From SIAJ01 sp963773845 (GTDB lineage Bacteria > Planctomycetota > Planctomycetia > Gemmatales > Gemmataceae): DNA of 64,000 bases. The stretch lies in NCBI GenBank assembly GCA_963773845.1, contig CAVZCU010000010.1:62001-126000 (forward strand), given 5' to 3'. Made by a program: the position numbers and the translations under genes. Positions 1 through 8,637 of this stretch are shown here, piece after piece. The stretch's first letter is position 1; the number at the start of each line of letters is the position of its first letter. The notes beneath the pieces are model-generated. The model was given only the letters and a program-made list of their open reading frames with translations. It was not told the DNA's origin and did no database searches.

Positions 1-422
1 ACTGCCGCTTCGAAGCCCTTGTTGCCCGACTTGCCGCCAGCACGATTAAGCGCTTGCTCGAGGCTTTCGCAGGTGAGAATGCCAAAGACGATGGGAATGT
101 TGCATGTCATCGCGGCCTGGGCAATGCCGCTCGTGGCCGAATTGGCGACGTGATCGTAATGATCGGTATCTCCCTTGATAACCGCTCCGAGGCAAATGAC
201 TGCGGCGTATTTCTTGGATGAACCGAGCCGCTGCGCAATCGGCGGAACTTCGAACGAGCCGGGCACGCGAATGACATCGACGCGATCATCCGGCACGCCG
301 TGCCGCTTGAGCGCATCCAGCGCTCCCACCAGCAACGCGTCGACCACGATGGAATTGAACCGGGCGGCGACGATCGCGAAGCGGCCGGCCGGAGGAGAGA
401 AATCGCCTTCGAAGGTGGGCAT
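1..422 (-). CDS. ribH: 6,7-dimethyl-8-ribityllumazine synthase, C-terminus cut by window edge
   Basis: Penultimate enzyme of riboflavin synthesis: condenses 5-amino-6-ribitylamino-uracil with 3,4-dihydroxy-2-butanone 4-phosphate to lumazine, usually as a cytosolic 60-mer or pentamer. About 140 codons are visible. Family signatures are in order: ARFN at about residues 20-23, PGSFE at 54-58, the phosphate/catalytic stretch GAVIKGDTDHYDHV at 79-92 with the conserved His, and the C-terminal GNKGFEAA run. The usual length is about 155 residues, so only a short tail lies beyond position 1. ATG at 422-420 is the first in-frame start and gives the normal N-terminus. No clear ribosome binding site is seen because a 38-bp palindrome sits directly upstream. 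Same strand as rho, with 92 bp between them. Confidence 0.93.
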   Translation of the reverse strand, partial: MPTFEGDFSPPAGRFAIVAARFNSIVVDALLVGALDALKRHGVPDDRVDVIRVPGSFEVPPIAQRLGSSKKYAAVICLGAVIKGDTDHYDHVANSATSGIAQAAMTCNIPIVFGILTCESLEQALNRAGGKSGNKGFEAA

Positions 423-429
423 CGGGGTT

Positions 430-512
430 AATGACGAATGACCGACGAATGACGCACCAATGACGAACGCGTGTTTCGTCATTGGTGCGTCATTCGTCGG
501 TCATTCGTCATT
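430..512. repeat. Perfect 38-bp inverted repeat between rho and ribH
   Basis: Left arm 430-467 and right arm 475-512 are exact reverse complements around a 7-base loop (468-474). The arms are built from reiterated GACGAATGAC-like units. The right arm ends 3 bases before the rho stop codon. In RNA this would be an extremely stable hairpin, which could terminate or attenuate rho readthrough into ribH. It has no U-tract, so classical intrinsic termination is not shown. Confidence 0.9.
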
Positions 513-514
513 CC

Positions 515-1942
515 TTACAGGTTCATATTGCTCAGAAACTCATTATTGCTCTTAAACCGTCCCATGCGGTTGGTGAGCATTTCCATGGCTTCGACTGGGT
601 TCATGTCGCTCAGCACTTTGTGCAAGATATAAACCCATTTCAATTCGTCTTCGGGCCGCAGCAATTCCTCTTTCCGCGTACCCGAGGCGCTCATGTTAAT
701 CGCCGGCCAGACACGCTTATCGACCAGCTTGCGGTCGAGGTGCAGTTCCATGTTGCCGGTGCCCTTGAACTCTTCAAAGATCACGTCGTCCATGCGCGAG
801 CCCGTGTCGATCAATGCGGTGGCGATGATGGTCAGCGACCCCCCCTCCTCGATGTTGCGCGCGGCCCCGAAAAAGCGCTTGGGCTTGTGCAGCGCATTGG
901 CGTCCACGCCGCCCGAAAGAATCTTGCCCGACGACGGAACTTCCGTGTTGTAGGCACGGGCGAGGCGCGTAATGGAATCGAGGAAAATCACCACATCGAC
1001 GCCATATTCGACGAGCCGGCGGGCCTTCTCAATCACCATCTCAGCCACCTGTACGTGCCGGCTGGTCGGCTCATCAAATGTACTGGATACGACTTCCGCC
1101 CGCGGACCTTTCACGGTGCGGAGCATGTCGGTCACTTCCTCGGGGCGCTCGTCGATCAGGAGGACGATCACGTAGCATTCTGGATGGTTCTTCAAGATAG
1201 CCGTCGCCATCTTCTGCAAGAGGACAGTCTTGCCGGTGCGTGGCTGGGCGACGATCAGGCCGCGTTGCCCCTTGCCGATCGGCGTGATGAGATCGATCAC
1301 CCGCGTGTCTAATTCGCTCGGGTCGGTTTCGAGCTTGAAGCGCTTGTCGGGATGGAGCGGCGTCAAGTCGTCGAACACAACCTTTTGCGTGAGGAGATCG
1401 GGATCCTGATAGTTGATCGCTTCCACGCGCAGCAGTGCAAAATAGCGTTCGTTCTCCTTGGGAGGGCGGATTTGCCCGGCCACAACGGCGCCCGTGCGCA
1501 GGCCGAATCGCCGGATCTGGCTCGGTGAAATATAGATGTCATCAGGACAGGGAAGATAGTTGTAATCCGGGCTGCGCAGAAACCCGAAACCATCGGGGAG
1601 GATTTCGAGCGTTCCCTCGCCATACATCAGGCCGTTCTGCTTGACTCGCTCCTTGAGGATTTTGAAGATCAAATCCTGTTTCTTGAGGCCGACCCATTCC
1701 TCGCGCGGAATCTCCTCATCCTTGGCCAGCTTTTGCAGCTGAACCATGGTCATGTGCTGGAGTTCGGTGATATAGGTTCCGCCACGTTTGATTTCTTCGT
1801 AGCGGTTATTGACTTCCTCGTCGTAACCGACAAAGCCTTCTTCAGCTGCCGGGCTGACATTGCGAGGTCGGCCGTCTCCCTCCGGTGCGAACCGGCGGGC
1901 GGGCCGGTGGGTGCGCGGCTCGGTATGCGTGTGATCGGACAT
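515..1942 (-). CDS. rho: Transcription termination factor Rho
   Basis: Hexameric ATP-dependent RNA helicase that ends transcription. The 475-residue product has a short charged N-terminal extension (about 1-60), the Rho N-domain (about 64-105), the cold-shock-like RNA-binding domain with GEGTLEILPDGFGFLR (about 107-125), Walker A QPRTGKT (about 233-239), Walker B VVIFLD (about 317-322) and the C-terminal motor region. I chose ATG 1942 because it is preceded by AGGAG at good spacing and matches the family. A reading frame 40 codons longer exists, but that extension has no Rho similarity. No frame break. Followed by a large palindrome and ribH. Confidence 0.97.
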   Translation of the reverse strand: MSDHTHTEPRTHRPARRFAPEGDGRPRNVSPAAEEGFVGYDEEVNNRYEEIKRGGTYITELQHMTMVQLQKLAKDEEIPREEWVGLKKQDLIFKILKERVKQNGLMYGEGTLEILPDGFGFLRSPDYNYLPCPDDIYISPSQIRRFGLRTGAVVAGQIRPPKENERYFALLRVEAINYQDPDLLTQKVVFDDLTPLHPDKRFKLETDPSELDTRVIDLITPIGKGQRGLIVAQPRTGKTVLLQKMATAILKNHPECYVIVLLIDERPEEVTDMLRTVKGPRAEVVSSTFDEPTSRHVQVAEMVIEKARRLVEYGVDVVIFLDSITRLARAYNTEVPSSGKILSGGVDANALHKPKRFFGAARNIEEGGSLTIIATALIDTGSRMDDVIFEEFKGTGNMELHLDRKLVDKRVWPAINMSASGTRKEELLRPEDELKWVYILHKVLSDMNPVEAMEMLTNRMGRFKSNNEFLSNMNL

Positions 1943-2085
1943 GAGACAGAACTCCTGAAGACGTGAGAAAGCGCAGCGCCCCGCGGGTGTACTGGAACCG
2001 TACACGTGGAAGTCCGCGATTCGCAGGGGAAAGCCATCCAAACTCCACGGTAGCAAGCGCATGGAATGCGCCTGTTACCTTTCAA

Positions 2086-2706
2086 TCAAACCAAATCCCA
2101 GCGTTTCACCAATTCATTCACCTGGGCGATCGTGGCTTCCGGAGCCCCGCCATTATCTACGACGGCGTCCGCTCGATCTTTCTTCTTTTCCGGAGGCATT
2201 TGGACGACTTCGCGGCTGGCTAGGTCGGAGGCAGTCCAGCCACGCTGTTTCTGTATGCGCGCCAATCGGACTGGACGTGCGGCGTCCACATAGATCAGTT
2301 TATCGCAAACATCGTCCCATCCGGCCTCCAGCATGATCGCCGCATCCAGGACGACGAACCTGACTGCCGGGTCGGCCGAGGCATGGTCGATTTCCTCGCG
2401 AATGCGCTGTTCGATGTAGGGATGCACCAAATGTTCGAGTCGGGTGCGTTCCACCGGACTTGGGAACACCACGCGACCGAGCTTCTGGCGATCCACCTTT
2501 CCTTCTCGATTGAGAATGTCGCGACCCGAGAACGCTTCCGCGACTCGCTCGCGAATTTCAGGCTCTTCCAGAGCCTCATGACCGAGCGGGTCGCCGGCGA
2601 CCAATCGCCCGCCGTGTTTGACGAGCGCAGCGGCAACGGTGCTCTTGCCGGCGCCGATGCCGCCGACCAAGCCAATAACCGGTTTCCGAAGGCGAGCGGC
2701 CGTCAT
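2086..2706 (-). CDS. coaE: Dephospho-CoA kinase
   Basis: Last step of coenzyme A synthesis: phosphorylates the 3'-hydroxyl of dephospho-CoA using ATP. The 206-residue length is typical. The P-loop GGIGAGKST lies at about residues 15-23. The GDPLGHEAL segment follows at the usual dephospho-CoA binding position, and the LID/adenine region with VRLARIQKQRGW is in the C-terminal half. It lies between polA and rho on the same strand, an arrangement common in planctomycetes, with 143 bp before rho and 241 bp after polA. The intergenic spacing allows separate promoters. No anomalies seen. Confidence 0.95.
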   Translation of the reverse strand: MTAARLRKPVIGLVGGIGAGKSTVAAALVKHGGRLVAGDPLGHEALEEPEIRERVAEAFSGRDILNREGKVDRQKLGRVVFPSPVERTRLEHLVHPYIEQRIREEIDHASADPAVRFVVLDAAIMLEAGWDDVCDKLIYVDAARPVRLARIQKQRGWTASDLASREVVQMPPEKKKDRADAVVDNGGAPEATIAQVNELVKRWDLV

Positions 2707-2947
2707 TCAGATCCATCCTTATTTGCGCAGACTCCGAACATCACTCAAATGATCGAATTACCCCATTACTGCTGGACAACATCGCGGAATGTGGAGTCAA
2801 GCAAAAGAGTCGGGAGGGAGGGTCGCGGTTCGCATCGCCAAGATTTAGCAAACCGTGTACCGCTCTATCCATCACGTTCGCATGGATCATCGCCACGATT
2901 CCGTTGCCGCCAATACAATTGCCAAAACTGTGGATTACTTCGCACAT

Positions 2948-5812
2948 TTACTGGACGCACTCCACGTCAAGCCAGTTTTTCCCGGCCGCCAGTTCAACGT
3001 CGAGCGGCACATCGAGCTTCATGGCGTTAATCATTTCTTCCCGCACTAAAGCCGCGACAGCCGGCACTTCCTTCGGCGGAGCTTCAAATACCAGCTCATC
3101 GTGAACGCTCAACAGCATCTTCGCTTGGCGCTTCTCTGAATTGAGGCGGCGATGCACATTGAGCATTGCCAACTTGATCAGGTCGGCAGCGCTGGACTGA
3201 ATCTCCATGTTGATCGCTTCGCGCTCCGCCTGGTTGCGACCCTGATAACTCGTCGTCGCGCGAATGGCCGACGGATCAAATTTCCGTCTTCGGCCGAGCA
3301 ACGACGCGACATACCCCTCTTTGCCGCGCTCGCTTCAAGAGGGCATCCTGGTAACCGAGCACGTTTGGATAACGCGCGAAATACTGATCGATGAACCGCT
3401 CTGCCTCCTTGCGTTCGATGCCGAGTCGCTCCGCCAGGCCGAAAGCACTCATGCCGTAGACCACGCCGAAGTTCACCGTTTTTGCGACCCTTCGCATGTT
3501 GCTGGTGACCTCCGCGTCCTTGACGTTGAAAATCTGGCCCGCAACTTCCGTAGTGAATGTCCCGGCCTTCAGCGAACGCGGTTCGCAGCGCTTCGTCGCG
3601 GGCAAAGTGTGCCAGCAGGCGCAATTCGATCTGCGAGTAGTCGGCCGTCAGCAATACCCAGCCTTCCTTGGGAAGAAACGCCTGGCGGATTTCCCGGCCC
3701 ATATCGCTTCGGGCGGGGATGTTCTGCAAGTTCGGATCGCTCGAACTCAGACGCCCCGTGGCGGCCACCGTTTGGTTGAACGACGTGTGAATGCGTCCCG
3801 TCCGTGGATTCACGAGCGCCGGCAACGCATCGACATACGTGCCCTTGAGCTTGCTCACCTGGCGGTGTTCGATGATTTTCTTCGGTACCGCGTGGCCGAG
3901 GGCAGCGAGCTTCTCCAGCGTTTCTTGATCGGTGCTCGGTTCATTGCTCAAATCGGTCCGCTTGAGAATCGGCAGCTTGAGGTCCTTGTAAAGCACATCG
4001 CGCATCTGCTTCAGCGAGGCGATGTTGAATTCCTTGCCCGCGAGATCGTGAATCTCCTTCTCCACGCCAGCCAGACGATTGGCCATATCCTGCGAGAGCT
4101 TTAACAGGAACGGGACATCGAGTCGAATCCCCGTCGCCTCCAGGTCGGCGAGAACTTCGATCAACGGGATTTCGAGCGTGTCGTACAAACAACGGAGCCC
4201 CGATTGATCGAGATCCGCTTCGAGCAGATTGGCCAATCGCCAGGCGGCATCGGCGTCTTCCGCCGCGTACGCGCAAACCTTGGCCGTGGGCACGTCGGCC
4301 ATCGTCTTTTGGTTCTTTCCTTTGCCGATCAGTTCGGTGATCGAGATGTTTTCGTGGCTCAGATATCGACGGGTCAGTTCATCGAGGTTATGCGAGCGCT
4401 CGCCGGAATGGAGCAGGTAATGCGCGACCATGGAATCGCCAGTCACGCCTTTCAGTTCGACACCGGCCGCGTGCAAAACAATCTGGTCGTACTTGATGTT
4501 CTGGTTGACCTTGGCGATCGCCGGGTTCTCCAGGATCGGCTTGAGGTCCTTGAGAACGGCATTCGGATCGAGCTTCGGGCAATCCCACGGACCGCGGACA
4601 GCGACATACCAGCCCTTGGTGTCTTCCCAGCAGAACGCATAGCCAACGATGTCCGAGCGCAAGGGATCGAGGCCCGTCGTCTCCAAATCAATCGCGAACC
4701 GCTTCTGTTTGTTGAGTTGTTTGAGGAAGTCCTTCCATTTTTCCGGTGAATCAACGAGCGTGTACTCGGTTTTCCACTCGGGGGTCGTTGCCGGCGCACT
4801 GGCGCCGAATGGAAACTCATCCGGTGTCACATCGTCCGGAGTACCGGCAAACAAGTCGCCTTGACTCGGTGCTTGGGGCACGGCGCTTTCCACACCAATT
4901 GCCGCCAGCAACTCGGCGTTCTTCGCTTGTCCGCTCGCTTTGAGCGAGCCGCGCACTCTGGCCGCAAAGCCACGGAAACCGAGTTCCTCGAACATGGCCA
5001 AAAGCTTCGGGCCATCCCACGGATGACGGCGCCAGTTTTCCCAGTCGAGGGTCATCGGCAACTGAGTTTCGAGCCGCACTAGCTTGCGGCACTTCTCCAG
5101 ATCGCCCGAGGCGATAAGTCTTCTTCAGGTTCTCCTTCAACTTGGGCTGCTTGATTTCATCGACGTGGGCCATCAGATTGTCGACCGTGCCATATTGCTG
5201 AAGCAGCTTGGCCGCGGTCTTCGCGCCGACGCCCGGCACGCCCTTGACATTGTCCACGCTATCACCGACGAGCGTCTGAAAATCCACGACCTGTTCGGGC
5301 GTGACTCCCCAGTCGGCCATCAGCGCTCGTCGGTCGAGCACGGTTTTTTTCCGCATGTTGAGCATTTTCACGCGGTCGCCGATGAGCTGCCGGCAATCCT
5401 TATCGCTGGTACAGAGGGTCACTTCGATCCCGCGGGCGGCAGCGGCCGTCGCCACCGTCGCCATGATGTCGTCCGCCTCCCAGCCCGGAATCGCCAGGAT
5501 CGGCAGGTTCATCGCCTCGAGGACCGCATGCACGATAGGAATCTGCATGCACAAATCCGGCGGTGGCGGTTCGCGGTGGGCCTTGTATTGCGGATCGAGT
5601 TCATTGCGAAACGTTGGCTCGGGCGTATCGAACGTGGACAGCAGATAGGTTGGGCGAATGTCTTCGGAGATATTGATCAGGTCACGAGTGACTCCGAAGA
5701 CGGCATTGACTGGTCGACCGTCGGGCGACGTCATCGCGGGAATCGCATGGAACATCTGGTAGATGAGCGCATGCGAGTCGATCAGGTAAAGAGTGGCCGG
5801 CGAATCAGGCAT
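2948..5812 (-). CDS. polA: DNA polymerase I, reading frame broken three times
   Basis: Repair and Okazaki-fragment polymerase. All three domains are present across four frames. The 5'-3' exonuclease has IDSHALIYQ at 11-19, WEADD 111-115, TSDKD 135-139, GDSVDN 183-188 and the HhH GVPGVGAKTA 191-200. The 3'-5' exonuclease keeps its catalytic DLETTGLDP and YAAEDADA, so it is predicted to proofread. The polymerase has motif A LTADYSQIELRLL, motif B RRVAKTVNFGVVYG and motif C SVHDELVFE. Frame breaks lie near 5120, 3551-3556 and 3314-3317. The last is an extra base in a G4 run (sense strand) and all three shift the same way. Repaired length is about 954 residues, normal for the family. Every motif is intact, so assembly indels are more likely than loss of function. 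Confidence 0.93.
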
Positions 5813-6476
5813 GACGAATCCGAACGGACAGATGGGGGCAATCGCAGCAGGCGCCGAGCAATCGGCCGACCCACCCTATGACGATCGAGACTCTGGAAAT
5901 CGCCGAGCTGGGCCGCAAGGACGGGTCAAGGGCTGTTCAAACCAATTAGACAGGTATTCGCTGGGGATTCTTCAGGACAGGGTAGACGTTTACGAAGCGG
6001 GAGTCAGAGCGCGGGCAAGCGCCACGAACCCACTCCATTGACGACCGGAAGCGGTCAACCTTAGCGGCGTCAGGCCCATAATGCGTGAGTATCGACGATT
6101 TGTTGTCGATGCGCACGGATAACGGCCTCAGGTCGTAGCGGAAGTCGCCAGACGTCCGTTTGCGTTTGGTCCAGACGGAACTCTGGCGAGTTGCGCTACA
6201 CATCTACTGTCCAGCCGGAACTCTGGTGAGTTCCGCTACGCATCCACTGTTCCGCAGGAGGCGCCTTGTCCGGGTGGCGTTCCGGACGAGGAGTAGGATC
6301 CTTTTCTGGTGTGGCATCCTGTCGCATTTTGTGGCATGGCCCCTCCCGCGTTGGCAAAACAACTTTTGTTTTTGGTGTCAAAAGACGTCAAATCGTGTCA
6401 AATCGGCTCGCTCATATACTGGCGACCGGTCACGACGGCCTGAGCCACCTTATCCAGTATTTCGAATGGTTGTCCA
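5813..6476. other. Intergenic region with a palindromic repeat cluster
   Basis: No supportable gene. It lies upstream of polA, so the polA promoter should be at its left end. The only structure I recognise is the GCGGAAGTCGCCAGA-type repeat cluster at 6135-6239. Confidence 0.6.
6135..6239. repeat. Dispersed palindromic repeat, family A, copy 1
   Basis: Three related units in alternating orientation: 6135-6158, 6176-6199 and 6215-6239. Consensus of one arm is GTAGCGGAAGTCGCCAGA followed by CTTCCG. Each unit is itself roughly palindromic. Related copies are at 25357-25415 and 30895-30958, all between genes. This is REP-like intergenic DNA. Confidence 0.75.
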
Positions 6477-6635
6477 ATGCAAGGGGATGTTGTCGGTTTC
6501 TTGCGGATTATTGAGATTTCACGGCCAGTGCATGATGCAGCAGGACAGCTCTCCATCGAGGTCCGGCGTGTCGAACAGCTCACGCGAGCCCTCTCACGAA
6601 TACCGCAGGTCGGCAATGCCGCATTGAATAATTGA
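6477..6635 (+). pseudogene. Possible ACT-domain gene remnant (52 codons)
   Basis: A 52-codon frame from ATG 6477 to TGA 6633. Its second half, LSIEVRRVEQLTRALSRIP, resembles the last strand-helix-strand of an ACT regulatory domain, as found at the C-terminus of RelA/SpoT-type and amino-acid enzymes. There is no ribosome binding site and nothing recognisable upstream in any frame. It is therefore more likely a decayed 3' fragment than a gene. Chance similarity is possible over so short a stretch. Confidence 0.22.
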
Positions 6636-7038
6636 AAAATGCGTTAGACCCTTGCTACCATGTCCGACCAATTGACTACCGCTGGAATCGCGGAATTCAT
6701 GCTGGATCGACGCGGCAATTCCAAGACGTCCGTGAGTTAATCAATCGCGACGGCCAAGTTTGCGCGATCGGATCATTCCGTGAGGAGTGTCTGCGACCAT
6801 GGACATCTTTGTTGGCCACCGGGTTGATCGCAACCGCCGATAGCAGGAGAGCTTGCAATCGCCTCCTGGGAATGTGTCGGGAAGCAATGGAGGCCTTGCT
6901 TTTCTTCTCATCCGCTTGAAACACCGCATTCAGACTGGTAGCCTCACGGTATAATGCGGAAACCCGCGCCAACGATTCGACGTGCTGGCCGTTGTGCGCG
7001 TTGGGCCGCCCCTTTCTGACTTCACATGTGAACTTCGC
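6636..7038. other. Intergenic region, nothing recognised
   Basis: About 400 bp upstream of the exported protein gene at 7039. Frames here show no family resemblance and no signal peptide. Presumably it holds the promoter for the downstream gene; I could not place one. Confidence 0.5.
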
Positions 7039-8505
7039 ATGATCCCGTCTTCGCGTTTTCTTGCCTTGGGCCTCGCTCTCGTTGTTTCTTCGTCCGCACT
7101 AGCTGCGGGCATTCCGAAGCCGCCCGACGCTAACAAATTCCGTAGTGATGTCGCCAAGATGCGCTCGGGGTCGATCCGTGTGAAGGACCCCGATGACAAG
7201 TCGAAGTGGGCTTATAACCAGAAGGCGCTCGATACGGTCGCCCAATGGTTGGTTTACACGGTTGCGACCCCGCCCGTGAACGGTGAATTGGTTCCTCGAG
7301 ACGACAAGACGTTCTTTTCAGTCCGCACGATGAGTGACCTCATATACGAGGTCGGGTTTTTCACTAACTTGCAGCCGCCCGCCTCTAATATGGGCAAGCT
7401 GCTGGTCGAGCAGATCGAATTCGGGTCGGCTTTTGGCAAGTCGCTGGCGAAAGCGGTCAAGGTTGTCCTCGACAACTCCGCCAAGCCGATCGAGCGCATC
7501 AATGCGGTGCGAATCCTATCGATCGCCGCCCGCATGCCGTGCCCCGATTTGGTCGATTCCTTTGTCGATATCATCGGCAACGCCAAGACGTCCGACGCCG
7601 AAAAGATCTATGCGTTCGAGGGCGTGCAAAACCTCATGGAGCAACGGGACATTGTCGATCCAAGCAAGCACGTGATCCGAGATGTGAATCAGCTGGCGAA
7701 ACTTGCCAAGACAGTGTCGGATTACATCACGCAGGATCGTGCGCCGCGGGATGACCGCGAAAAGGCAGTCATCGAATTTGTCCGGCGGCACGCGGTGTCC
7801 GCGTTGGCTGCATTCCGCGACGGCGTATACCGCAAACCGAACCACGACCTGATCTTTCGCCCGTCATGGGCGCTCATGCGTGTCATTGGCGGTGATCCGA
7901 ATGTGTCGCCCCCGTTCTCGATTCAGGAAAAAGTCGAAGCCATTGTCGGTTTCTGCCAGATGAAGAATGATCCGGATATGAATCTGGATGTGGCGACCTA
8001 CATGATTGGCGTTGCGCCGCTCCCGACGGCAAGCGGCACGGCGCTCGGCGGACTGGTGGAGTTTGCTCGAATCGCCAACGAAGATGGTCTTCGAGCCGCT
8101 CGTGAGAAGACGTTGCCCATACTGCCTTGGAAAGTGGCATCGGCCCGAATGTCACTGGCATTTGCGAACTGGCGCGAATTGGCGAAAACCCTGCCCAAGT
8201 CGCAATCGCCGGAACTTGTGATCGAATTCACCACCCGTGCGGCCATTCCGCTGCTGGCCATAATCGAGAAGGATGGCGCAACAGGCTCGACTGGCGCCGA
8301 AGTTCAAACATTGACAACGTGGGCGACCGACAATGCCCCGAAGGCGTGGAAGGAAAACCCGCCCCAGGCTGCTCAACTCTACAAGGATGACCCGAAGAGC
8401 GTCCTGCCGTTTGCCGCGCCGGTTAAGAAGACGGCGACGCCCAAGTTGACGACGCCACCTGTCACAAGCCCGGTGCCGAAGTCAATACCACCGAAAAAAA
8501 AGTAA
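7039..8505 (+). CDS. Exported protein of unknown function
   Basis: 488 residues. ATG 7039 gives a clear Sec signal peptide (SSRFLALGLALVVSSSALAA, about residues 3-22) while the longer frame from 6982 would bury it, so the shorter start is preferred. The mature part is alpha-helical with no motif I recognise; internal segments look HEAT/ARM-like. The last 40 residues are Lys/Pro/Thr-rich and low complexity. This type of protein is common next to collagen-like exported proteins in planctomycetes, and the next gene, 132 bp downstream on the same strand, is one. Likely periplasmic. Function unknown. Confidence 0.8.
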   Translation: MIPSSRFLALGLALVVSSSALAAGIPKPPDANKFRSDVAKMRSGSIRVKDPDDKSKWAYNQKALDTVAQWLVYTVATPPVNGELVPRDDKTFFSVRTMSDLIYEVGFFTNLQPPASNMGKLLVEQIEFGSAFGKSLAKAVKVVLDNSAKPIERINAVRILSIAARMPCPDLVDSFVDIIGNAKTSDAEKIYAFEGVQNLMEQRDIVDPSKHVIRDVNQLAKLAKTVSDYITQDRAPRDDREKAVIEFVRRHAVSALAAFRDGVYRKPNHDLIFRPSWALMRVIGGDPNVSPPFSIQEKVEAIVGFCQMKNDPDMNLDVATYMIGVAPLPTASGTALGGLVEFARIANEDGLRAAREKTLPILPWKVASARMSLAFANWRELAKTLPKSQSPELVIEFTTRAAIPLLAIIEKDGATGSTGAEVQTLTTWATDNAPKAWKENPPQAAQLYKDDPKSVLPFAAPVKKTATPKLTTPPVTSPVPKSIPPKKK

Positions 8506-8637
8506 TAAGTTGGCCCGGGTCTTATCGGGCCTTGGCGAGCTAACTTTCTGCTTGAAGCGCGGGCCGCATCTTGAGAGAATCGTCGTATGAGCAACCAACT
8601 TTGATCCGAGCGAAAGCCTCACCGAAAGGGAACGCAG

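Noticed and set aside
482..1312. Open frame of 276 codons on the plus strand
   Set aside because: It lies antisense to rho, which is conserved throughout; the frame is a shadow of high-GC codon bias.
1943..2062. 40-codon N-terminal extension of Rho
   Set aside because: No Rho similarity; the AGGAG site fits ATG 1942.
3314..5126. Programmed frameshifting in polA
   Set aside because: No slippery heptamer or downstream structure was recognised, and similar breaks occur in about ten unrelated genes, so error is the simpler explanation.
5084..5881. 265-codon plus-strand frame
   Set aside because: Antisense to the exonuclease domain of polA, with no recognisable domain.
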